64,000 nt of DNA from NCBI GenBank assembly GCA_963754445.1, contig CAVWFT010000001.1, positions 1,364,001-1,428,000 of the forward strand, in the 5' to 3' direction. Below are positions 1 to 6,538 of this stretch, piece after piece (position 1 is the stretch's first letter; the number at the start of each line of letters is the position of its first letter). Source of the stretch: Bog-473 sp963754445. GTDB taxonomy: Bacteria; Actinomycetota; Acidimicrobiia; Acidimicrobiales; RAAP-2. Position numbers and translations under genes: made by a program. Under the pieces are notes generated by a model, which worked only from the letters and a program-made list of their open reading frames with translations, made no database searches and had not been told where the DNA came from.

Positions 1-502
1 CCTTTCGCCACGCAGCGCGAAACACCGAGATTGGTCCATCCTCTTCGGAGCCTGATGCGGGAACAACACACGCGAGCACGCCATCTGGGCGAAGGACGCG
101 ACCGATTTCCAACAGGACCGTTTCGAGCGGCTGGAGGAGCATCAGTGCGTAGTGACAGACAACAGCACCGAGTGAGGAAGTGGCGATCGGCAGCGAAACC
201 GCATCTGCTCGAATCAGAGGCGCTCCCCGTCCTAGACGGTGTGAGGCGGCCTTCAGCTCGCCAATGTTCCGATCCGCCCCGAGGCAATTCCGATCCGTCC
301 GGAGCACTTCGAGGAGGTAGCCGTCCCCGCACGCCAGATCGAGGACGGGTTCGCTTTGGCGGGGGAGCGCCTCTGCAAGCACCTCGTAGGTATTCAGGCC
401 ATTGTCATCAGTCATTGGGGTAAACATCGCCGACGTGGCCCCGGGGTGACGATCGTGCCAGTCCTGCAGGTACGCAGCCCCACCAGCGGTCCCGTTGTCC
501 AT
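1..502 (-). CDS. Class I SAM-dependent methyltransferase, C-terminus cut by window edge
   Basis: Reading the minus strand from an ATG at 502 gives 167 uninterrupted residues that run off the left edge. The N-terminal half carries the SAM-binding motif I of class I methyltransferases (VLDLACGDGYLLEVL, about residues 55-69). It is followed by an acidic motif II region (LGADRN), a motif around residues 100-125 (DAVSLPIATSSLGAVVCHYA) and the EIGRVLRPDGVLACVVP segment typical of the Methyltransf_11 fold. The substrate cannot be told. There is no Shine-Dalgarno sequence before the ATG; a TTGACA/TCAAAT promoter places transcription at or just before the start codon, so translation is probably leaderless. 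It is divergent from the PNPOx-like gene at 749. Confidence 0.8.
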   Translation of the reverse strand, partial: MDNGTAGGAAYLQDWHDRHPGATSAMFTPMTDDNGLNTYEVLAEALPRQSEPVLDLACGDGYLLEVLRTDRNCLGADRNIGELKAASHRLGRGAPLIRADAVSLPIATSSLGAVVCHYALMLLQPLETVLLEIGRVLRPDGVLACVVPASGSEEDGPISVFRAAWRK

Positions 503-508
503 CCGAAA

Positions 509-537
509 ATTTGATTGCCAACTGCATGGAGTGTCAA
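509..537 (-). promoter_or_regulatory. Sigma70-type promoter for the methyltransferase gene
   Basis: On the minus strand TTGACA (537-532) is followed by a 17-bp spacer and TCAAAT (514-509). The -10 box ends 6 bases before the ATG at 502, so the predicted transcript would begin at or next to the start codon, a leaderless arrangement common in actinobacteria. Assigned by motif only. Confidence 0.5.
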
Positions 538-748
538 CTCGGCCTTCACCACTAGTCCATGCCCCGGTGGGCCGGGCCGGCGCCAAGCTTTAGATGACCT
601 GGACCAAGGCTCCTGTCGTGGCGTCGAGCTCAGTGACCGAATTGGAACGCGTCGGCCGAGCGGGAACAGCCATCGGGCATGTGGAACGATGATCCCAGCG
701 ACCTGCGCCGCAGCGTTGCTCACAGAATGCGCGAGAACGGAGAGTGGC

Positions 749-1261
749 ATGGCTGAACCTGTTCCGGTAACCGACTTGAGCGCCTTCAGCAGTCCGAACG
801 CAACGCCGACGGAGTGGTCTCAGGCTCAAGATGAGCTGGCGGACGCAGAGGTGTACTGGCTCTCGACCGTTCGCCCAGACGGCCGCCCACACGTCACGCC
901 GTTGTTGGGAATCTGGCTCGAAGGCGCTCTGTATTTCTGCACCGGTCCGGACGAGAGAAAGGCGAAGAACCTTTCAGCCAACAGTCATTGCATCCTTACG
1001 ACGGGGCAGAGCACCCTCGACGGCCTCGATCTCGTGATTGAAGGAACGGCCGAAGCCGTGAGCGACCATTTCGACCTTGAGCGTGTCGCCGACACCTACG
1101 AGGCGAAGTACGGACCGCATTTCATGGAACCGGATGGAACCTGGGCCGGCCTGGGCGACGCCATTCGGCGAGCAGAGGTTCTGGTCTATCGCGTGGCACC
1201 TCAGATCGGTTTTGGATTTGGCAAAGGCGGAACATACAGCCAGACACGCTGGAGATTTTGA
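749..1261 (+). CDS. Pyridoxamine 5'-phosphate oxidase-like / F420-flavin split-barrel protein
   Basis: This 170-residue protein has the split-barrel pattern of the PNPOx-like/FDOR superfamily: a first strand pair YWLSTVRPDGRPHVTPL (about residues 33-49), then LYFCTGPDERKAKNL, and a C-terminal RVAPQIGFGFGKGG with a TRWRF end. Such proteins bind FMN, F420 or heme and often reduce or sequester small molecules; the cofactor cannot be decided here, although fbiC in the window shows that F420 is likely made. The ATG at 749 is chosen because GGAGAG lies just upstream and the homologous fold begins about 30 residues in; an upstream in-frame start at 515 would add an uncharacteristic Arg/Pro-rich stretch. 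A strong hairpin follows the gene. Confidence 0.75.
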   Translation: MAEPVPVTDLSAFSSPNATPTEWSQAQDELADAEVYWLSTVRPDGRPHVTPLLGIWLEGALYFCTGPDERKAKNLSANSHCILTTGQSTLDGLDLVIEGTAEAVSDHFDLERVADTYEAKYGPHFMEPDGTWAGLGDAIRRAEVLVYRVAPQIGFGFGKGGTYSQTRWRF

Positions 1262-1430
1262 ATCTGCCCTGCTCACACTCGGGGAGGATCGAATAACTCG
1301 GCACCGCCGAGGGCGGCCATCGGATCGCCGTCGTCGCGCCTCCTGGGAGCCTGCCTCTTCGAGCTTGGCGAGACCATCTGGTTGGACCTACGGAACCGGG
1401 GTTGGGCCATCCGTGCCGTGGGACGGACAC

Positions 1431-1465
1431 GAACTGGCCCCGCTGAGCGCCAGCGGGGCCAGTTC
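1431..1465. terminator. Perfect 15-bp hairpin between convergent genes
   Basis: GAACTGGCCCCGCTG (1431-1445) pairs perfectly with 1451-1465 around a 5-base loop. It lies between the convergent PNPOx-like gene and the secreted protein gene ending at 1491, so it can serve both strands. Neither side has a T-tract. Confidence 0.65.
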
Positions 1466-1490
1466 GACTGTCACGAAGGCCAGTGGCTGT

Positions 1491-1883
1491 TCAGCAGCCC
1501 AGCGCTCCCTTGATCAGTTCGCCCGAGGAGCCGACGCCGGTGCCGCCGAATGATCCCGTGAACTGCTTGGGCGTCGCCGTGGGGGTGTAGGTGCCGTGGA
1601 ACTTCAGACCCGCGTCGTTGCCGGCAGTCCACTTCAGCTTGATTGTGTGCACGCCACCACTCCAGGTGCCGCTGTCCCCGTAATCGTCCGAGACGAAGGT
1701 GCCATTCGAGGCGAAGACGTCCTGTTCGCACCCGCCTTCGTTCGTTTCGATCGTCCAGGTCGCGCCATTTTGGATGTGGAGCGATGCCGGAGTCACGGCT
1801 GAGGCCGTTCCGACCCCCACCAATCCGACACCCGCCGCCATGGCAAGACCAGCTGTGATCGCTGCCGCCCGCCTCAACATCAT
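1491..1883 (-). CDS. Small secreted protein of unknown function
   Basis: A 130-residue protein with a clear Sec signal peptide: MMLRRAAAITAG, then a hydrophobic core to about residue 25, and an Ala-x-Ala-like cleavage region (GTASAVTPAS). The mature part is about 100 residues, rich in Gly, Thr and Trp, and predicted mostly beta. Its two cysteines (GGCEQ near the front and the C-terminal residue) may form a disulfide. The start is decided by a strong AAGGAGG at 1897-1891, seven bases before the ATG at 1883; the longer reading frame from 1934 is rejected. I do not recognise the family. Confidence 0.75.
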   Translation of the reverse strand: MMLRRAAAITAGLAMAAGVGLVGVGTASAVTPASLHIQNGATWTIETNEGGCEQDVFASNGTFVSDDYGDSGTWSGGVHTIKLKWTAGNDAGLKFHGTYTPTATPKQFTGSFGGTGVGSSGELIKGALGC

Positions 1884-1999
1884 TGTGATTCCTCCTTGTC
1901 GCGCGCAGGACCGTCGTTCACTCTCTGAGAACAACCCAGGTCGCAGGACCGACGCCCCTACTGCTTCCGCTCTGTCGTGCCCATCTTCTGACCACGATG

Positions 2000-2016
2000 T
2001 TGCAAAGAGCTTGCAA
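2000..2016. promoter_or_regulatory. Paired TTGCAA sites 11 bp apart
   Basis: Two copies of the self-complementary hexamer TTGCAA (2000-2005 and 2011-2016) are spaced one helical turn apart, about 120 bp upstream of the secreted protein gene that starts at 1883. This looks like a cooperative transcription-factor site. It could be chance; no known regulator is matched. Confidence 0.25.
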
Positions 2017-2036
2017 TCATGTGCGCGCGACCGCGC

Positions 2037-2825
2037 TCAATCCCAGGCTAGATAGAGAACAACCTGGCTTCCCGGTCCGGCGATGTGCACGTGGACTGGT
2101 TCGCCCGGTGTCACAGCCCCAGCACACTCCTGCAGTTCCGTCGGGAAGTCACACGAGGTCGAGACGCTGAGGGTTCGCCCTCCTTGCGTGAGAGCGAGCG
2201 AGTATCCCGGGGCCGGGGTGACGAGACCGGCGGGCGACACCGATGCTCCGGTCGTTGTCGATCGAGGCGTGTAGGTGACCGAGAGGCTCGTTGACGCACT
2301 GCTCGGCGGAATCACCTCGACGAAGGTGTCGGCAGCGTCGTAGTCGACGGTCAGCGTCAGCGCGACCGGTGTGCTTCCCGTGGATCTGATGGCGACTGCA
2401 ACATGGGTATTACCATCGGTCGGCGGTAACGTGGCCGTACCGGCCGGCATGGCAAGACAGCTCGTGAATTTGAAGAAAGAAGGCCAAGAAGAGTCGGTCA
2501 AGCCACCGTCCAGACCAGCAGGACAGACCTCGAGCGATGCGGCGGCGTTCGCCTGGAGCATGACAGGGGCCGTGGTCGGGTGCAGCCCGATCGTGAGCCA
2601 GTTACCCCCCACCAAGGTGACGTCCGAGACGGCGAAGGACCTCGGTCCGATCGCCGGAACGGTCGTGGGCGGGGAAGGGTGCGATGTCGTCGTCGCGGCA
2701 GGCGTCGGCGACATCGTGGTCGACGAGGTTGCTTTCTGCCCGGTGGCACGTTCGGTCCGGTCGCTGGTGCAGCCAGCCGTTGCCAAGACGACGACCGCCA
2801 CGACGATGAATGATCTCCGTCTCAT
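2037..2825 (-). CDS. Putative lipoprotein, unknown function
   Basis: A 262-residue protein starting MRRRSF with a hydrophobic segment (VVAVVVLATAGC) that ends in a cysteine followed by a Ser/Thr/Pro-rich linker of about 50 residues. This is the architecture of an actinobacterial lipoprotein, although the -3 residue is Thr rather than Leu. The remaining 190 residues contain four cysteines and many Thr/Val-rich beta stretches. The ATG at 2825 puts the positively charged n-region directly before the hydrophobic core; a start at 2861 would add 12 residues. No family recognised. It runs in the same direction as the small secreted protein gene downstream. Confidence 0.65.
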   Translation of the reverse strand: MRRRSFIVVAVVVLATAGCTSDRTERATGQKATSSTTMSPTPAATTTSHPSPPTTVPAIGPRSFAVSDVTLVGGNWLTIGLHPTTAPVMLQANAAASLEVCPAGLDGGLTDSSWPSFFKFTSCLAMPAGTATLPPTDGNTHVAVAIRSTGSTPVALTLTVDYDAADTFVEVIPPSSASTSLSVTYTPRSTTTGASVSPAGLVTPAPGYSLALTQGGRTLSVSTSCDFPTELQECAGAVTPGEPVHVHIAGPGSQVVLYLAWD

Positions 2826-2984
2826 CAGGACACCGAATGCTACGACCGTGGGTGGGCCCACGACCCACGCCGTGCGGGCAAGGGTCCTTCACGGGAGTGA
2901 CCTCGTCCGACCAGCGAGGGCGGCCGCTGGCGCCAGGCCTTCGTCGATGTACGGACTGCAGGGGACGCCTGGAAGCACGTCCGC

Positions 2985-3115
2985 TCAGTCGTACACGTTG
3001 TACGTCACCGTCCGCGACGCAAGGTTGGACGTGTCCTGCGTGAAGACGAAACTCTCGACGGAGTGCTTCCCGGCAACGACTCCTTGCCTGCCACCCTTCG
3101 CCGCCCGTGCAGCCG
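2985..3115 (-). pseudogene. Remnant of an Ig-like secreted protein C-terminus
   Basis: A minus-strand frame ending in TGA at 2985 encodes GKHSVESFVFTQDTSN followed by LASRTVTYNVYD. This strongly resembles the last strands of bacterial Ig-like/HYR domains (pattern G-x-H-x-F-x-x-D-x-x-G-N-x-x-S-x-T-V-T-Y-x-V). The frame is closed upstream by a stop at about 3117 and has no start codon, so only some 40 codons survive. I read it as the decayed end of a lost secreted-protein gene. Low complexity of the match keeps confidence modest. Confidence 0.35.
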
Positions 3116-3135
3116 CTCATCGGCTGCACGGGCGG
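3101..3135 (-). terminator. Perfect 15-bp hairpin downstream of the gene at 3306
   Basis: CCGCCCGTGCAGCCG (3101-3115) pairs perfectly with 3121-3135 around a 5-base loop. It lies 171 bp past the stop of the minus-strand gene ending at 3306. The geometry is identical to the hairpin at 1431-1465, and again there is no T-tract. Confidence 0.55.
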
Positions 3136-3305
3136 CAGCGAGCAGCGGCTCGGTCGATCAACCGACAACCCGACGGAACACCTGGAAAGCTGCGAATCGG
3201 CTGGGTGTCTTCTTCGGCACCCCGACTCTCGAATTATCGATGCACGGCCATGCGACATCGCAATCGAATCCGGGTCCTTCGTTCGGCCAGCCGCCCACGC
3301 AGCGA

Positions 3306-3932
3306 CTAGAACGCCGTGATCTCCAGCTCCTGGTGGAAGTGCTGGAAGGGCGAGCCCGGTCGGTACTCGACGGGGACATCGTCGATCGACTGGTACGCGA
3401 CGACGTCGAACACGTTGGAAGAGCGGATGTCTTCCTCGACGGCGACCCCACACAGCCGCATCTCTTCGGCTGTATCGAAACAATTCTCCAGGAGCACGAT
3501 TTCGTCTCGCAACTCTTCGTAGCGTTGGCGGGATACGCGACCCAGCAACGTGTACTGGCAGCCACTCGGCGAGGAGCCGACGAGGCGGCCGATCATGGCG
3601 TGATGCCGGCCATCATCGATGCAGTAGAGCGTGTAGTCGTCCGCCTCCAGGCATTCGCGGATGCGATCGTGTCGCTCGTGGGCGGCCAAGAGGTGCCACT
3701 GGGTGTGGCGGCGCTCCTTCATGGCCCACAGGGGGGCTGACGGGATGGTGTGTTCTGGCTCGTCTTCTTCCAGTGGGGTCGACACGTCGTGGCCGACCAA
3801 TGGTCCGGGGGCGATGACCATGCCGGATCCGGTGATGATGTCGCCCGGCTTGGGTGGACCCGACGAGGCCGGGGCCGCTACTCCCCACTCGTGGTCCTCC
3901 TCACCGGCTTGCTTGTCGCCCTGACCTGTCAT
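3306..3932 (-). CDS. Conserved-looking hypothetical protein
   Basis: 208 residues with no signal peptide or membrane segment. The first 70 residues are Gly/Pro/Glu-rich and probably flexible. The rest is a folded alpha/beta domain with ALWAMKERRHTQWHLLAAHERHDRI, DDGRHHAMIGRLVG, and an acidic C-terminal part ending HFHQELEITAF. His and Trp residues are frequent but no known metal motif is visible. The start is supported by GGGAGGG about 6 bases upstream of the ATG. A hairpin terminator follows. No family recognised. Confidence 0.65.
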   Translation of the reverse strand: MTGQGDKQAGEEDHEWGVAAPASSGPPKPGDIITGSGMVIAPGPLVGHDVSTPLEEDEPEHTIPSAPLWAMKERRHTQWHLLAAHERHDRIRECLEADDYTLYCIDDGRHHAMIGRLVGSSPSGCQYTLLGRVSRQRYEELRDEIVLLENCFDTAEEMRLCGVAVEEDIRSSNVFDVVAYQSIDDVPVEYRPGSPFQHFHQELEITAF

Positions 3933-4042
3933 GGATACCCTCCCGTCGTACGGCGTTCGGTTCGGACCTGGACCCTAATGGCCGGTCTCCCCACCCATGG
4001 GACATCGCGCCGATCGCTCGGGTGGGGGACCGACGCGGCGGC

Positions 4043-5383
4043 TCACCCGGCGGTGCCCTGGGCGCACGTGGAGGCCAACTCGGACTTCTGCAACGAATTC
4101 AGGCCATGGGTCGAAAGGGACTGGTCGAGGAGGCGCACGTCGCTCCGTAGGGTCTCTACGTCGCTCCAGCCCACGTCGCCGTACTCGTAACCCTGCGTGT
4201 AGGCGGCCTTCGACGGGCTGTCGTCGGTACTGGTGGGCACACCTGGGATCGGCTCGATCCCGGTGTCCTCGTTCCAGTCGTCCCACGAAGTGACCATGAC
4301 CACGGGGAGGGATGGGTCGACTTCTGGAAGGGCGACGCACTTGAAGAAATGGTCGAGCGTGGAGGACGGACCGGCTGCGGGCATCCACTGACGCGGCAGC
4401 ACTGGGTGATTCGTCGGCAATCGGAAACCGCGGTCGTTGAATCCAGGGACGACGTCCGGGATGACCGGAACCGTGTTGTCCGTAGCGTCGCGGTAGGTGG
4501 TGAGCAGGGACCGTTGATCTGCTGCGATATTTGTCGTCCCGGGGTAGCCGGTGGAATCGGCGGCCGGACCGAACATCGATTCCGGATCCCCGTAGTAGAG
4601 GATGTAGGACGTCACCGCATCGAATTGCTCGATCCTCTGGACCTGCGGCGCTGTGGTCAAGACGGGCCCAGCCGGCGACTGGTCTTGCGGCGTCACCCTC
4701 CAGTAAACCTCGTCGCCGATGAAGTACGGATCACCGAATCCGTGCTGTTCGAGATAACCCCTCGCACCCCGCATCATTGCGGCCACGTCCCCGGTCAGAG
4801 TACGGGTGAGATACAAGAAGACCACAGGCCTGCCACCAATGCGGAGGTAGGAAGGATTGCTGAAGTAGCGCTTGGCGAACGACAACATGTCTGAGTCGAA
4901 GTGCAGCTGCATCTGCACCGTGACTGGCGTGGCCTCGTACGGTGGATCGAAACCGAGATTCCAAGTCTCGTAGAACATTGCGAACTTCATTTCGCTCAGA
5001 TCCGCTGCGGCCAGAAAATCCTTCATCGCGGCGTCGGCCTGCTCGTAGTCGCGCCCCGAGTAGCCCGGGTCATTCGGCCACCAGTCGATGGCAAAGAAGT
5101 TGATACCGGCCCTTCGAGCGTTCTTGATGTCGCGCTCGGCCGTTCGGGGGCTCGAGGAGTTCACGAGGGATGCCGGCGGAGCTTGCGGCGGGACGAGGTG
5201 CTCGCGCAGGGTGCCCGTTTCCATGTTTTCCGGGTTCCACAGGTAGTAGTAGGCACCGACGAGGGGGTGGCGGAGCAAGGGCGTTCTCGCCGTCGAAGCG
5301 GCGACGCTGATCGGCGTGGCCAGGAGGGTGGATGCGGCCAGACACGCCACGGCAACCCATCGGCGCAAGTGGACCGTGGGCAC
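4043..5383 (-). CDS. Secreted glycoside hydrolase, GH99-like
   Basis: The mature protein resembles the GH99/GH99-like (WbsX-type) family: HPLVGAYYYLWNPE near the N-terminus, then INFFAIDWWPND, KFAMFYETWN, a PVVFLYLTRT strand, FIGDEVYW, and a late VVMVTSWDDWNEDTGIEPIP. These are the conserved strand ends of the TIM barrel; the Trp/Asp/Glu-rich motifs would line the active site. GH99 enzymes cleave alpha-mannosides internally, but the substrate here is unknown. A start at GTG 5383 gives 446 residues with a signal peptide (RRWVAVACLAASTLLATPIS). Longer in-frame starts would extend into the divergent esterase gene and add Arg/Pro-rich sequence, so they are less likely. Confidence 0.72.
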   Translation of the reverse strand: MPTVHLRRWVAVACLAASTLLATPISVAASTARTPLLRHPLVGAYYYLWNPENMETGTLREHLVPPQAPPASLVNSSSPRTAERDIKNARRAGINFFAIDWWPNDPGYSGRDYEQADAAMKDFLAAADLSEMKFAMFYETWNLGFDPPYEATPVTVQMQLHFDSDMLSFAKRYFSNPSYLRIGGRPVVFLYLTRTLTGDVAAMMRGARGYLEQHGFGDPYFIGDEVYWRVTPQDQSPAGPVLTTAPQVQRIEQFDAVTSYILYYGDPESMFGPAADSTGYPGTTNIAADQRSLLTTYRDATDNTVPVIPDVVPGFNDRGFRLPTNHPVLPRQWMPAAGPSSTLDHFFKCVALPEVDPSLPVVMVTSWDDWNEDTGIEPIPGVPTSTDDSPSKAAYTQGYEYGDVGWSDVETLRSDVRLLDQSLSTHGLNSLQKSELASTCAQGTAG

Positions 5384-5471
5384 GCAGCGAGCATATGAGA
5401 GGAGTGGGGCCAAGAGGGGGAGTCCCGCCGCCCTCGGCCCACGAGGTGGCGGGGCCGTAAGCTCTGGCGCC

Positions 5472-6389
5472 GTGAGCTCATCGCCCTTCAACCCGGACCT
5501 CCGTCGGATCGCCACCTTGCTGCCGCGAGGAGGGATCGGCCGACGGGTCCTGCCCGTGATGCGTCGTTGCGAACCGCTCCTGACGAGGCGGCGAGACCCC
5601 GCCGGCGTCAAGACGGAACAAATCGGTGACATCACGATTCGCTTGCACACGCCACGCGGCGGTCTTGCGGCCCCAGCTCCGGCCATCCTTTGGATCCACG
5701 GCGGAGGCTATGTGATGGGGAGTCCCGCCCAGGACGATGCCCTCTGTCGGATACTGGCCCAGCGGCTCGGTGCTCTGGTCGGAGCCGTCGCGTATCGACG
5801 GGCGCCTGAACATCGATACCCTACGCCCCTGTACGACTGTCACGACGGCCTCGAATGGCTGGCCAAGCGCAGCGACGTCGACGCATCGCGCCTGGCCATC
5901 GGAGGTGCCAGCGCAGGAGGTGGACTGGCGGCAGCGTTGGCCCTCCTCGCCCGGGAGCGAGGGACTGTCGATCCCGTGTTCCAGCTTCTCTCGTACCCGA
6001 TGCTCGACGATCGCACCGTACTGCGCACGGACATCGACGAGCGCCACTTCCGGCTCTGGAACAATGCAGCCAACCGTTACGGCTGGCAGGCGTATCTCGG
6101 CCGCGAGCCTGGCTCTGCCGGCGTCGACCCCTTGGCTGCACCGTCGCGCAGTGACGATCTCTCGAAACTCCCCCCGGCCTGGATCGGCGTCGGTAGTCTC
6201 GACCTGTTTCACGACGAGGATGTCGCGTATGCGGCACGCCTGCGGGAGGCAGGGGTGCCGTGCCAGGTCGATGTGGTGGAAGGAGCGTTTCACGGTTTCG
6301 ACTCCGTCGCGCCCAAGGCGGAAGTGACCCGGGCGTTCCGAGAGTCTCAAGTCCGTGCTCTGGCACCGGCGCTCGGCGTACGCGTCTGA
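5472..6389 (+). CDS. Alpha/beta hydrolase, hormone-sensitive-lipase-type esterase
   Basis: 305 residues with all hallmarks of the alpha/beta hydrolase-3 (HSL, family IV esterase) group: the oxyanion motif HGGGYVMG, the nucleophile elbow GGASAGGG, the catalytic acid in GSLDLFHDED and the catalytic His in GAFHGFD. It should hydrolyse short-chain carboxylic esters in the cytoplasm; no signal peptide is seen. The GTG at 5472 is the only start that does not overlap the divergent GH99-like gene, and it places the first motif at a normal distance. The intergenic gap to the GH gene is under 90 bp. Confidence 0.85.
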   Translation: MSSSPFNPDLRRIATLLPRGGIGRRVLPVMRRCEPLLTRRRDPAGVKTEQIGDITIRLHTPRGGLAAPAPAILWIHGGGYVMGSPAQDDALCRILAQRLGALVGAVAYRRAPEHRYPTPLYDCHDGLEWLAKRSDVDASRLAIGGASAGGGLAAALALLARERGTVDPVFQLLSYPMLDDRTVLRTDIDERHFRLWNNAANRYGWQAYLGREPGSAGVDPLAAPSRSDDLSKLPPAWIGVGSLDLFHDEDVAYAARLREAGVPCQVDVVEGAFHGFDSVAPKAEVTRAFRESQVRALAPALGVRV

Positions 6390-6538
6390 ACAGCGAGCGG
6401 ACTCGTTGGGACGCCGTTGACGAAGCCATGCACGGGATCGGGAAAATAGGCCTTATGCCCCTCTGAGGAGCGGCGGCAAAATGTTACGTTGCCCCCGGGC
6501 TGATCAGGTTCCACGCAAAGAGGGGGGCAAGCGGAAGC

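Larger units (their letters stand above)
2826..3305. other. Long intergenic stretch without an intact gene
   Basis: 480 bp between the lipoprotein gene and the gene ending at 3306. It holds a terminator hairpin (3101-3135) and a short minus-strand coding remnant (2985-3115). Nothing else is recognisable; other reading frames here are Arg/Pro-rich and look non-coding. Confidence 0.5.

Noticed and set aside
31..423. Plus-strand frame at the left edge
   Set aside because: Arg/Pro/Ser-rich shadow of the minus-strand methyltransferase, which has clear motifs.
515..748. N-terminal extension of the PNPOx-like protein
   Set aside because: The added 78 residues have no similarity to the family and precede a good ribosome binding site and ATG at 749.
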